From an uncultured Pelagibacteraceae bacterium (GTDB lineage Bacteria; Pseudomonadota; Alphaproteobacteria; Pelagibacterales; Pelagibacteraceae): 41,402 nucleotides of DNA. Numbering within the stretch: the stretch's first letter is position 1; the number at the start of each line of letters is the position of its first letter. Below, one piece after another: positions 1 to 9,289 of the stretch. The translations under genes were made by a program, and so were the position numbers. Location of the stretch: assembly GCA_902545555.1 (NCBI GenBank), contig CACCGK010000007.1:1-41402 (forward strand), written 5' to 3'. A model generated the notes under the pieces. The model was not told the origin of the DNA and did not search any database. It worked only from the letters and a program-made list of their open reading frames with translations.

Positions 1-139
1 TCCTGTTAATGAAATAACAATTGCTGGTAATTTTAAGGATATGTTCAAAAATATTATTTTAGCAAACGATTTAGAATTAGAATATTCAGTCAATTCACCA
101 ACTATGATGATAGAAGGTATGACTGTTGCAGGAAAATGA
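1..139 (+). CDS. pmbA: PmbA/TldD-type metalloprotease, C-terminal end (partial)
   Basis: Only the last 45 codons are in the window; the reading frame enters at base 2 and ends at a TGA at 137-139. The visible tail contains EITIAGNFKDMF and ends MMIEGMTVAG, the pattern found at the C-terminus of the TldD/PmbA family, zinc proteases of the peptidase U62 group that process small peptides and modified peptide substrates in the cytoplasm. The metal-binding region of such proteins lies upstream and cannot be seen, so TldD versus PmbA is judged only from the tail; the short ending just after MTVAG suits PmbA. The stop overlaps the next start as ATGA, which suggests translational coupling to the flavoprotein gene. 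Confidence 0.75.
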   Translation, partial: PVNEITIAGNFKDMFKNIILANDLELEYSVNSPTMMIEGMTVAGK

Positions 140-1107
140 GTAGTTATTGTGTAATTGGCTCTGGAATTTCTGGAGCAACAATAGCTAATTTGTTAATTAA
201 AAAAAATTCTGTACACATTTATGATAAAGCTCGGGGCCCAGGTGGTAGATCTTCTTTTAAAAGATTAAATAAGACAAAAGGATTTGATCACGGGGCACAA
301 TATATTTCTCCAAAAACAGTTCAATTTAAAAAATTTATTACAAATTTATGTAAAAAAAAAATTCTAAAGAAATGGAGTGGCAAACATATTTTTTTAAACA
401 AATTAAAAAAAGAAAATAAAAATCATCTTAAAATAATTGGCTGCAAGGGTAACAATGATATTATCAAACATTTAATAAAGAATATAAATTGTAATTTTCA
501 AAGTGAGTTAGAGAAGATTAAATTTGTAAACAAAAAATGGAAGCTAGTCTTTAAGAACAATAAAACAAAATATTATGATAGATTAGTATTAACTTGCCCA
601 TTCCCACAATTAAAAAAATTATCAAAAAAATTTATTAAGGATCCATTCATTAAGCAAAAAATCAAAATGGATGCAAATATTACAGTCATGATCGAAATTA
701 AAAAAACAAATAAAAACATATCAAGTTATTTATTTAACGATAAAATTTTAGGATGGGCCGCTAAAGAAAATAGTAAAAAAAGATTTAAAAGTAGTAATGA
801 TTTATGGACTTTACAAAGTACAAGGCTGTGGGCAAATAAAAAAATAAATAAAAATAGAGAAAATAAAGAAAAAAACTCAAAGATTTTAATTGATCAATTT
901 TTTAAACTTACTGGAATTAAAAAAACAAAAATATTAACTTCATTAAATCATGGTTGGAAATATTCTTCAAATTCTAGATCTTTAAAAATTAAAAGTTATT
1001 GGAATAACAAATTAAATTTAGGAGTATGTGCAGATTGGTTTGTAGGTCCTAGAGTAGAGGCAGGCTGGATAAGTGCAAACGATCTTTTTAAAAAAATAAA
1101 TAAGTAA
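136..1107 (+). CDS. Renalase-like FAD-dependent amine oxidase family protein
   Basis: A 323-residue predicted cytoplasmic flavoprotein. An N-terminal Rossmann motif GSGISG (residues 8-13) is followed by D30 at the end of the second strand and by GPGGR at 34-38, the amine-oxidase type FAD-binding pattern. The C-terminus has GVCADWFVGPRVEAGWISA (296-314), the second FAD contact seen in renalase-like bacterial proteins, where an acid and a late Gly-rich turn close over the cofactor. The middle is lysine-rich and poorly conserved, as expected for the substrate domain in an AT-rich genome. The start overlaps the pmbA stop by four bases and the gene ends two bases before the convergent DUF6134-like gene. 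The substrate cannot be told from sequence; the family includes NAD(P)H-isomer oxidases and uncharacterised oxidoreductases. Confidence 0.75.
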   Translation: MSSYCVIGSGISGATIANLLIKKNSVHIYDKARGPGGRSSFKRLNKTKGFDHGAQYISPKTVQFKKFITNLCKKKILKKWSGKHIFLNKLKKENKNHLKIIGCKGNNDIIKHLIKNINCNFQSELEKIKFVNKKWKLVFKNNKTKYYDRLVLTCPFPQLKKLSKKFIKDPFIKQKIKMDANITVMIEIKKTNKNISSYLFNDKILGWAAKENSKKRFKSSNDLWTLQSTRLWANKKINKNRENKEKNSKILIDQFFKLTGIKKTKILTSLNHGWKYSSNSRSLKIKSYWNNKLNLGVCADWFVGPRVEAGWISANDLFKKINK

Positions 1108-1109
1108 TT

Positions 1110-1790
1110 TTAATGAAGATTTTTTAAGCGGTATTCCCAATTTCCCATTCTCTTATAAGTAATTTTAACAATCACTGAAGTTTTTTTATCAAGCCAAATG
1201 TCAAAATTTAATTTTTTATCTTCAGGAAGAGACACATCTTTTGATGTAAGTTTAAAATGATCTGTTTCGTATTGTTTGCCATTAATTGAAATATTTTCCT
1301 TTTTAATAAAAGTAACTATTTGTTCTTTTATACTTCCAGAAATAGGACTTATTTGGCTTTCTGCTTGTAAAATTTTATGACTCCACCAATTTCCAATAAT
1401 ATTTTTGAAAGAAGCTTCACCTGAGTATGAAGATCCTTTAATATCAAACTTTTTATTATTTTTATCTAGTTTTAGGTTTACAAATTTTTCTTTTTTATTT
1501 TGAAGTGTCTTTGATTGAAAAGATATCAAATTATCTTTTAAATAAATTTCTTCTCCATATCCCTCTACTTTAAATATTGTTGCAGATAGTAATTTTACCT
1601 CAAATTTATATTGATTTTTTACTATCGTTTTTTCACCATCTCTTTTAAAATAATAATTGTTATATCCAATTACTTCATCATTTCTCAAGATCTCCATTTC
1701 TATTTTGTCAAATTTGTTATAATGACCTATATGAGCTAGCGAAATTGATGAGAAAAATACAATAAGTAAAATAACTGCAAATTTTTTCAT
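1110..1790 (-). CDS. Predicted periplasmic protein, DUF6134-like
   Basis: 226 residues beginning with a clear Sec signal peptide (residues 1-19, charged MKK, hydrophobic core, likely cleavage after SLA). The mature part is predicted to be beta-rich: alternating short strands with a start like an intermembrane or periplasmic sheet protein, including EILRNDEVIGYNNYYFKRDG near residue 35 and an IWLDKKTSVIVKITY strand pair near the end. This resembles the DUF6134 family, whose members are secreted proteins of unknown function; the assignment is from general pattern and is not certain. It is convergent with the flavoprotein gene and divergent from the YczE-like gene, with 53 bases between the two starts, so it probably has its own promoter there. 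Confidence 0.6.
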   Translation of the reverse strand: MKKFAVILLIVFFSSISLAHIGHYNKFDKIEMEILRNDEVIGYNNYYFKRDGEKTIVKNQYKFEVKLLSATIFKVEGYGEEIYLKDNLISFQSKTLQNKKEKFVNLKLDKNNKKFDIKGSSYSGEASFKNIIGNWWSHKILQAESQISPISGSIKEQIVTFIKKENISINGKQYETDHFKLTSKDVSLPEDKKLNFDIWLDKKTSVIVKITYKRMGNWEYRLKNLH

Positions 1791-1843
1791 TTGCTGGTTA
1801 CAATATTAGAATTTTTCATTAATAGATATAGCTTATTACAATT

Positions 1844-2491
1844 ATGTTTTTAAAAATAAAAAAAATTCCAAAAGTTAAATGGAGCTCAGAAAAACCATTT
1901 AATTTTAAACCTAAGTTTTCTACATTTTTTTTCTTATGTTTTGGTTTGTCTTTATTTGGATTGGGTGAAGGATTGCTAATTGTTTCATTCACAGGAGCCT
2001 CTCCTTGGAGTGTTTTAGCCCAAGGTATTTCCTTAAATATTAATTTAAGTATTGGAACTATCACATTATTAATAAGTATTGCTGTTTTAATTTTGTGGAT
2101 ACCTCTTGGGCAAAAACCGGGGATGGGCACAATATTTAATGCTTTGATTATTGCAATTATGATTGATCTTTGTATTAAGTATGTTCCAACACCATCAAAT
2201 TATATTCATCAATTATTATTAGCTATTATTTCTGTTATTATGGTTGGAATAGGTGGGGGTATTTACTTAGTATCAAATTTAGGAGCCGGTCCTAGAGATG
2301 GACTTATGATAGGATTACAAAAAGTAACAAATTTTCCTATAGCTGTAGTAAGAGCAACTTTAGAAATTTCAGTTGTTAGTGTTGGATGGTATTTAGGAGG
2401 AATAGTAGGGGTTGGAACTTTATTGTTTGCATTTGGCATAGGTCCTTGCATTGCTTTAGGACTTTATTTAGTTGATAAAACTTTTGACTAG
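1844..2491 (+). CDS. YczE/YitT-like integral membrane protein
   Basis: 215 residues with about five hydrophobic segments (roughly 27-50, 71-87, 97-112, 121-143 and 180-209). Two related small motifs, FTGASPW (49-55) and LGAGPRDGL (146-154), sit at the end of the first and fourth segments, the internal duplication typical of the YczE/YyaS/YitT membrane protein family (COG2364 type). The family is thought to act in the inner membrane, possibly in export or regulation; no substrate is established and I assign none. The gene stands alone rightward; its TAG stop overlaps the stop of convergent typA by three bases (2489-2490), leaving no space for a dedicated terminator between them. Confidence 0.75.
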   Translation: MFLKIKKIPKVKWSSEKPFNFKPKFSTFFFLCFGLSLFGLGEGLLIVSFTGASPWSVLAQGISLNINLSIGTITLLISIAVLILWIPLGQKPGMGTIFNALIIAIMIDLCIKYVPTPSNYIHQLLLAIISVIMVGIGGGIYLVSNLGAGPRDGLMIGLQKVTNFPIAVVRATLEISVVSVGWYLGGIVGVGTLLFAFGIGPCIALGLYLVDKTFD

Positions 2492-4314
2492 GCTGCAGCT
2501 ATAGCTTTTTCGCTTTTCTTTCTTTCGTGTGGATCAAGAATTGCTTTTCTCAATCTACATGAGTCTGGAGTTATCTCTAATGCTTCATCTGTATTAAGCA
2601 TACTTAACTGTTCTGCAATTGACATTTTTCTAACAGGAGTAAGTACGACATTCTCATCTGTGCCCTGAGTTCTCATATTTGTAAGTTTCTTACCTTTCAT
2701 TACATTAATGATCATATCACCTGGTTTAGGTGAAAGACCAACTATCATTCCAGGATAAACAGCATCATTATGAGTTACAAACATTTCTCCTCTTGCTTGT
2801 AGGTTAAATATCGCGAATGCAACTGCTTTTCCTTGTTCCATAGAGATTAATGCTCCATTTCTTCTACCTTCCATTTCTCCTTCAAAAGGACCATAGCTAT
2901 GAAATATTCTATTTATCACTCCATTCCCTTTTGTAAGCGTAAGAAATCTACTTGTGTAGCCCATTAACCCTCTAGTAGGTGCATGAAAAATTAATCTTTT
3001 TTTGTTAGTTCCAGTATCTTTTAATTCTACTAGCTTACCTTTTCTTCTGTTCATAGAATCAATTACTTTTGAAGAATGTTCTTCATCAAGGTCCATAGTA
3101 ATTTCTTCAATTGGCTCAAGTTTATTTCCACTTTCATCAGTTTTATATAATACTTTTGGAGGACTGACTGTCATTTCAAAACCTTCTCTTCTCATTTGAG
3201 TTAAAAGAATTTCTAACATCAGTTCACCTCTACCACTAACAACAAAAGAGTCTTTTCCCTCGTTTTCTGAAAATGTAATACCAACATTATTTTGTGCCTC
3301 TTGAACTAATCTGCCTCTTATTTGGGTACTGGTTAATTTTTTACCCTCGGTTCCAGCTAAAGGTGAAGTATTTACAGTTATTGTAATTGATATTGTAGGA
3401 GGATCTATTGGAGTCGCAGGGATCGCTTCATTTACCTCTAGGTCACATATAGTATCAGCAACGTTTGCTTTTTCTAACCCAGCAACAACTACAATATCCC
3501 CAGCCTCACCAACATCTATTGGAACTTTTTTAGTTCCTTCATATCTAAAAATTTTTGTTAATTTTCCTTCATCAACTTTTTCACCATTTAAATTAATTGC
3601 TTTTATAGATTGGTTAGCTTTTGCAGTACCTTGTGTGATTCTTCCAACTAAACTTCTTCCTAAAAAACTATCTGCGTATAGTAGCGTTGACAACATTGCA
3701 AAAGGTTTAGTTTTATCAAGTTCAGCAGGTTTTACATGATCAACAATTAAATCCAACAAAGGATTTAAATTTTCTCTTGGACCATCAACTTCATGATCAG
3801 CCCAACCTGATCTTCCACTTGCATATAGAACTGGAAAATCTAATTGTTCTTCATTTGCATCTAAGCTAACAAATAAATCAAATGTTTCATCTAAAACTTT
3901 ATTAGCTCTTTGATCAGCTTTATCTAATTTATTAATAACAACAATTGGTTTTAACCCTTGTTTAAGAGCTTTTGATAATACAAATTTTGTTTGAGGCATA
4001 ACACCTTCTGCAGAGTCAATTAATAACAGTGCTCCGTCTGCCATACTTAAAACTCTTTCAACTTCTGCAGCAAAATCTCTGTGGCCTGGAGTATCGATTA
4101 TATTTATTCTTGAATTATTCCAATTAATTGAAGCAGGTTTTGCTAAAATTGTAATTCCTCTTTCTTTTTCAAGTTCGCCCGAGTCCATTAATCTTTCATC
4201 AACAACTTCATTTTCTCTAAATGAACCGCTTTGTTTCATTAAATTATCAATTAGAGTAGTTTTGCCATGATCAACATGGGCTATGATTGTGATGTTTCTG
4301 ATATTATTGCTCAT
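2488..4314 (-). CDS. typA: Translational GTPase TypA/BipA
   Basis: 608 residues, the usual length. It is a ribosome-binding GTPase of the EF-G/LepA class that acts in 50S assembly and in adaptation to cold and stress. The GTPase motifs are intact: G1 AHVDHGKT (12-19), a G2 region with RGIT (52-55), G3 DTPGH (74-78) and G4 NKLD (128-131). The C-terminal part has the BipA-specific GYTSRFLTLTKGNGVINRIF region and the conserved tail CRLRKAILDPHERKK. The ATG start is fixed by the G1 motif beginning 12 residues in. Upstream on the same strand is a 42-codon gene (4387-4515) 72 bases away, and the two may be co-transcribed. Confidence 0.97.
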   Translation of the reverse strand: MSNNIRNITIIAHVDHGKTTLIDNLMKQSGSFRENEVVDERLMDSGELEKERGITILAKPASINWNNSRINIIDTPGHRDFAAEVERVLSMADGALLLIDSAEGVMPQTKFVLSKALKQGLKPIVVINKLDKADQRANKVLDETFDLFVSLDANEEQLDFPVLYASGRSGWADHEVDGPRENLNPLLDLIVDHVKPAELDKTKPFAMLSTLLYADSFLGRSLVGRITQGTAKANQSIKAINLNGEKVDEGKLTKIFRYEGTKKVPIDVGEAGDIVVVAGLEKANVADTICDLEVNEAIPATPIDPPTISITITVNTSPLAGTEGKKLTSTQIRGRLVQEAQNNVGITFSENEGKDSFVVSGRGELMLEILLTQMRREGFEMTVSPPKVLYKTDESGNKLEPIEEITMDLDEEHSSKVIDSMNRRKGKLVELKDTGTNKKRLIFHAPTRGLMGYTSRFLTLTKGNGVINRIFHSYGPFEGEMEGRRNGALISMEQGKAVAFAIFNLQARGEMFVTHNDAVYPGMIVGLSPKPGDMIINVMKGKKLTNMRTQGTDENVVLTPVRKMSIAEQLSMLNTDEALEITPDSCRLRKAILDPHERKKSEKAIAAA

Positions 4315-4386
4315 AAATTCTGGCTCTTATACATATTTAAAAGGATATTAAAACTCAAAAAAACTCATAACTGGCTTGAATAATTT

Positions 4387-4515
4387 TCAAAATTCAGGAT
4401 TAATTTGTCTTTTTTTGCTTATTTTTTTAAGTTTTCTTTTTTCTTTAAGGCTTAATTTTGGTTTTTTTTTAACACTAGAGTCTTTAAATGATTTTCCACT
4501 GTATCTTTTTGACAT
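4387..4515 (-). CDS. Small basic protein of unknown function (42 aa)
   Basis: A short open frame on the minus strand, ATG at 4515-4513 and TGA at 4389-4387. It reads MSKRYSGKSFKDSSVKKKPK and continues with LSLKEKRKLKKISKKRQINPEF. About 40 percent of residues are Lys or Arg, so it would be strongly cationic and probably bind RNA or the ribosome; it has no membrane segment and no Cys. The second half could form one amphipathic helix. It fills the otherwise empty gap upstream of typA, on the same strand. I do not recognise the family. In favour of a real gene are the intact frame, its ending in a non-lysine PEF tail and its place before a ribosome factor. Against it, AT-rich DNA makes lysine-rich frames by chance. 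Confidence 0.5.
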   Translation of the reverse strand: MSKRYSGKSFKDSSVKKKPKLSLKEKRKLKKISKKRQINPEF

Positions 4516-4577
4516 ATATTATTTCTAAAATTAAATTAATTAAAATTACTTAAATATTTATATCAATTTAAAAAAAA

Positions 4578-5300
4578 ATGCTTTTACAAAATTTTATCAA
4601 AAAACTTTTAAATAAATTGTCTAGAGTCATTTATCATTTAACACCAAGCGAGTTTAAAAATGAATTAAATCTACATGAACACTATAAAAAAGAGCAACAA
4701 TTAAATAGTTATAATTTTTTTAAAAAATATTTTAAAAAATCAATATTATTTAAAAATTCATTAGAAATTAGGAAATATTCAATTGATAGAGCAACACAAA
4801 AGAAAGAACAAAATTTATGTTATTTAGAATTTGGTGTATTTAATGGAACATCAATAAATTTTTTTTCTAATTTTGTACATGAAATTTATGGGTTTGATAG
4901 TTTTGAGGGATTAAATGAGGATTGGATTGGTAATTTGGGATTTTCTAAAGGGCATTTTGATTTAAAAAATAAATTACCCAAAGTTAATGCTAATGTAAAT
5001 TTAATCAAAGGTAAGGTCCAAGATACTTTAGATAATTTTATTGAGAACAAAATAATTTTAAATAAATTAAAAATTAATTTTATACATATGGACCTTGATA
5101 CTTATGAAAGTTCGTTGTTTGTGCTAAAAAAAATTAAGCCATATCTTGTAAAAAATTCAATAATTCTTTTTGATCAACTTCATAACTTCGAAGGCTGGGA
5201 TACAGGTGAACTTAAAGCATTAAACGAGGTTTTTGATGATAATGAGTATAATTACATAGCTTTCAGCATGGAGCACCAAGCAGCTATATTAATTAATTAA
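4578..5300 (+). CDS. TylF/MycF-like class I SAM-dependent methyltransferase
   Basis: 240 residues. After a lysine-rich N-terminal 70 residues comes a Rossmann methyltransferase domain: motif I YLEFGVFNGTS (82-92), an acidic residue at the end of strand 2 in YGFDSFEGL (104-112), and HMDLDTYESS (170-179), with a further acid at D199. The DLDTY and D199 region corresponds to the divalent-metal-binding acids of the TylF/MycF sugar O-methyltransferases, which modify hydroxyls of sugars or related small molecules. In free-living bacteria such genes often act on surface polysaccharide, but nothing nearby tells the substrate. It is isolated, between typA and groL, with AT-rich gaps on both sides and no co-directional partner, so it may be an accessory insertion in an otherwise core region. 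Confidence 0.8.
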   Translation: MLLQNFIKKLLNKLSRVIYHLTPSEFKNELNLHEHYKKEQQLNSYNFFKKYFKKSILFKNSLEIRKYSIDRATQKKEQNLCYLEFGVFNGTSINFFSNFVHEIYGFDSFEGLNEDWIGNLGFSKGHFDLKNKLPKVNANVNLIKGKVQDTLDNFIENKIILNKLKINFIHMDLDTYESSLFVLKKIKPYLVKNSIILFDQLHNFEGWDTGELKALNEVFDDNEYNYIAFSMEHQAAILIN

Positions 5301-5392
5301 AAAATTAAAAAACTTAAATGATAAATTAATAAAATTCTTTATATAAAAAATTTAATATTTTTAGTGGTATTTAGTCAGATATTTGACTTAAA

Positions 5393-5420
5393 AAAAAGGG
5401 CAGTGAAAACTGCCCTTTTT
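5393..5420. terminator. Bidirectional intrinsic terminator between methyltransferase gene and groL
   Basis: The GC core GGGCAGT (5398-5404) pairs with ACTGCCC (5409-5415) around a GAAA loop, and the stem is extended by five A-T pairs on the outside. Read leftwards, the hairpin is followed by eight Ts (5397-5390), ideal for ending the groS-groL transcript 27 bases after the groL stop. Read rightwards it is followed by five Ts and can serve the methyltransferase gene. It is the clearest hairpin terminator in the window. Confidence 0.9.
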
Positions 5421-5446
5421 GAATTTTTGTTTGAGATAAATGGGGA

Positions 5447-7120
<1,674 letters not shown>

Positions 7121-7130
7121 TTAAATTAAA

Positions 7131-7421
7131 TTACTTACCTGAAATACCCATAATGTCAGACTCTTTCATTATGCTGTATTCTTTACCATTAATTTTGACT
7201 TCAGTTCCTGACCATTTGCCAAATAAAACTTTATCACCAACTTTAACATCCATTGGAATTATTTTTCCATCTTCAGTTTTCGCTCCACCACCCACAGCAA
7301 CAACTTTGCCTTCCTGAGGTTTTTCTTGAGCTGTGTCAGGGATAATTATTCCTCCAGCAGTTTTTTCATTGCCATCTAATACTTCGATTAAAACTCTGTC
7401 ATGTAACGGTTTGAACTTCAT
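7131..7421 (-). CDS. groS: Co-chaperonin GroES
   Basis: 96 residues, the normal length. It is the heptameric lid of the GroEL chamber. The N-terminal [14 protein letters not shown], the mobile loop with [17 protein letters not shown] (residues about 21-37), and the [21 protein letters not shown] region are diagnostic. The ribosome-binding site AAGGAG (7431-7426) sits four bases from the ATG. It is the first gene of the groS-groL pair and is preceded by a candidate heat-shock promoter. Confidence 0.98.
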   Translation of the reverse strand: MKFKPLHDRVLIEVLDGNEKTAGGIIIPDTAQEKPQEGKVVAVGGGAKTEDGKIIPMDVKVGDKVLFGKWSGTEVKINGKEYSIMKESDIMGISGK

Positions 7422-7456
7422 AAATTCTCCTTAATAAATCTTTATAAATATGAGCC

Positions 7457-7486
7457 TCATATAGATATTTCACCGCCTATTTCAAG
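7457..7486 (-). promoter_or_regulatory. Candidate RpoH (sigma-32) promoter of groS-groL
   Basis: Read on the minus strand, CTTGAA (7486-7481) is followed after 16 bases by CTATATGA (7464-7457) and then GG. This agrees well with the alphaproteobacterial heat-shock promoter pattern (CTTGAA, 16-17 bases, C-Y-TAT-x-T). Transcription would start near 7450, giving a leader of about 30 bases that carries the groS ribosome-binding site. No CIRCE inverted repeat (the HrcA operator) is visible in the 132-base gap, which favours positive control by RpoH alone. The match is by eye. Confidence 0.6.
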
Positions 7487-7553
7487 ATCAGAAAATCTTA
7501 AAGATATTAATATTTCTAGTAAATTGTGGATTTTATGGTTTATACCTTAAAAA

Positions 7554-8372
7554 ATGACCAAAAATTTAGATTTAAATGGATTACAATCAATTGCTGATAA
7601 TTACGATCTTTTTTATATAGACTTATGGGGCGTTGTTCATAATGGGCTTAATCTTCACAAAAAAGCAATAGCTGTTTTAAATAAACTTTTAAAAAAAAAG
7701 AAAATGTTAGTACTTTTAACAAATGCTCCAAGACCAAACAAAACTGTTCAAAATTTTTTAGAAAAGATGGGCATGGATAAAGTACTCAGAGATCATGTAT
7801 TTACATCAGGAGAGGCAGCATTGAATTATTTGAAAAAATCTTACTTATCAAAAAAGTTTTATCACATTGGTCCACCTAGAGATTTTGATTTATTTTATTT
7901 ATTTGAGAAAGATAAATGTGAAAATATTAGTGATAGTGAATATTTATTATGCACAGGTTTATTTGATGATCATGATAAGGATTTAAAATTTTATAAAGAT
8001 TTACTTGAAAAACATATTGCCAAAAAAATGATTTGTACAAATCCAGATTTAATAGTTGATCGTGGTGAGGTTAGAGAGTTGTGCGCAGGTTCTGTTGCAA
8101 TGGTTTTTGAAAAAATGGGTGGAGAAGTAGTATATTTTGGAAAACCACATCCAGAGGTTTACAATGAGTCAATAGATAATAAAAATAAAAAAATATTAGC
8201 AATAGGCGATAATTTAAATACTGATATCAAGGGTGCAAATCTTTTAAATTATGATTCTTTATTAATAAGCAATGGAATACATAGAGATGAAATTAAAATC
8301 AAAGGTATTCAAAATGTTGCAAAAGAATATGAAGCAATAGTTAATTACATTCAGTCAGATTTAAAATGGTAA
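7554..8372 (+). CDS. HAD superfamily hydrolase, class IIA (NagD-like, TIGR01459 type)
   Basis: 272 residues, predicted cytoplasmic phosphatase. HAD motif I is YIDLWGVVHNG (21-31) with nucleophile D23; position 25, normally the acid/base Asp, is Trp, as in the TIGR01459 subgroup. Motif II is LLTNAPRP (about 54-61), motif III uses the Lys in YFGKPHPEVY, and motif IV is AIGDNLNTDIKGA near residue 219. The large cap between motifs II and III is the class IIA arrangement. It opens a rightward run and overlaps ribF by seven bases. The link to ribF suggests, without proof, a phosphatase role in flavin metabolism, a step for which a HAD enzyme is needed (dephosphorylation of the pyrimidine intermediate in riboflavin synthesis). 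Confidence 0.85.
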   Translation: MTKNLDLNGLQSIADNYDLFYIDLWGVVHNGLNLHKKAIAVLNKLLKKKKMLVLLTNAPRPNKTVQNFLEKMGMDKVLRDHVFTSGEAALNYLKKSYLSKKFYHIGPPRDFDLFYLFEKDKCENISDSEYLLCTGLFDDHDKDLKFYKDLLEKHIAKKMICTNPDLIVDRGEVRELCAGSVAMVFEKMGGEVVYFGKPHPEVYNESIDNKNKKILAIGDNLNTDIKGANLLNYDSLLISNGIHRDEIKIKGIQNVAKEYEAIVNYIQSDLKW

Positions 8373-9289
8373 AACATTATTCAAATTTTAACATTCAAAA
8401 AATACACAGAGGATCAATTGTCTTAATAGGTAATTTTGATGGTTTGCATTTGGGACATCTAAAATTATTTAAATTAGCACAGACCTATAAGAAAAAGTAT
8501 AATTTAAAAATTGGAGTAGTTAATTTTGATCCAATGCCAAAAATGTTTTTTAACAAAAAATTAAAAAATTTTAGAATTTCAAATATTGATCAAAAAATTA
8601 AATTACTTAGTAACTTAAAGGTAGATTTTGTTATTACAAAAAAATTTAATAAAAAGTTTTCAAAAGTTAAAGCATTAAATTTTATTACTCAAATTTTGAA
8701 TAAAAAATTAAATTCCAAATATATTTTTGTTAGCAATAATTTTAGATTTGGTAATAAACGAGAGGGTAATGTTAATTTATTAAAAAAATATGAGAAATTG
8801 TTTAAATATAAAGTTGTAAAACCAGATCCGTTAATAAAAAATAAAAAGACTGTTTCATCATCTTTAATAAGAAATCTTTTAGAGAAAGGTTTTTTAAATC
8901 AAGCTAATAATCTTTTAAACAGAAATTGGACGATACAGGGAGTTGTTAAAAAAGGAAGACAAATTGGAAAAAAAATTGGTTTTCCGACGTGTAATATAGA
9001 TATTAAAGATTATATTCTAGCAAAACCGGGAGTCTATGCAGTAAAAGTTTTGAGGAAAAATAGCTCAAAATATCTGAATGGAATTGCTAATCTTGGGTAT
9101 AGGCCAACATTTAATCAAAAAAAAATATTACTGGAAGTTCATCTATTCAATTTTTCTGGAAATCTTTATAATAAGCTTTTATCAGTAGAGTTTTTAAAGT
9201 TTATAAGAAAAGAAAAAAAATTTAAAAATGTCAATCAATTAAAAGTTCAAATAAAAAAAGATTTAAATATTGCAAAAAATACTAAATGA
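8366..9289 (+). CDS. ribF: Bifunctional riboflavin kinase / FAD synthetase
   Basis: 307 residues. It phosphorylates riboflavin to FMN and adenylylates FMN to FAD. The N-terminal adenylyltransferase domain has the nucleotidyltransferase signature IGNFDGLHLGH (21-31), and FVSNNFRFG is the later FMN-binding loop. The C-terminal riboflavin kinase domain (about 180 to the end) has GRQIGKKIGFPTCNID and KPGVYAVKV, with the GFPT motif that binds ATP-Mg. The ATG at 8366 overlaps the HAD gene, and its TGA overlaps the ileS start as ATGA. The ribF-ileS-lspA order is a common bacterial arrangement and supports the call. Confidence 0.96.
   Translation: MVKHYSNFNIQKIHRGSIVLIGNFDGLHLGHLKLFKLAQTYKKKYNLKIGVVNFDPMPKMFFNKKLKNFRISNIDQKIKLLSNLKVDFVITKKFNKKFSKVKALNFITQILNKKLNSKYIFVSNNFRFGNKREGNVNLLKKYEKLFKYKVVKPDPLIKNKKTVSSSLIRNLLEKGFLNQANNLLNRNWTIQGVVKKGRQIGKKIGFPTCNIDIKDYILAKPGVYAVKVLRKNSSKYLNGIANLGYRPTFNQKKILLEVHLFNFSGNLYNKLLSVEFLKFIRKEKKFKNVNQLKVQIKKDLNIAKNTK

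Noticed and set aside
1819..2130. 103-residue minus-strand frame overlapping the YczE-like gene
   Set aside because: Lies opposite a clear membrane protein frame, without family resemblance.
4315..4386. Repeated AAACTCA words before typA as a possible operator
   Set aside because: Two imperfect copies only, in direct orientation, in a low-complexity stretch.
5373..5388. Five-pair hairpin AGTCA/TGACT next to the groL terminator
   Set aside because: Stem is short and AT-rich; not distinguishable from chance and the neighbouring GC hairpin already explains termination.
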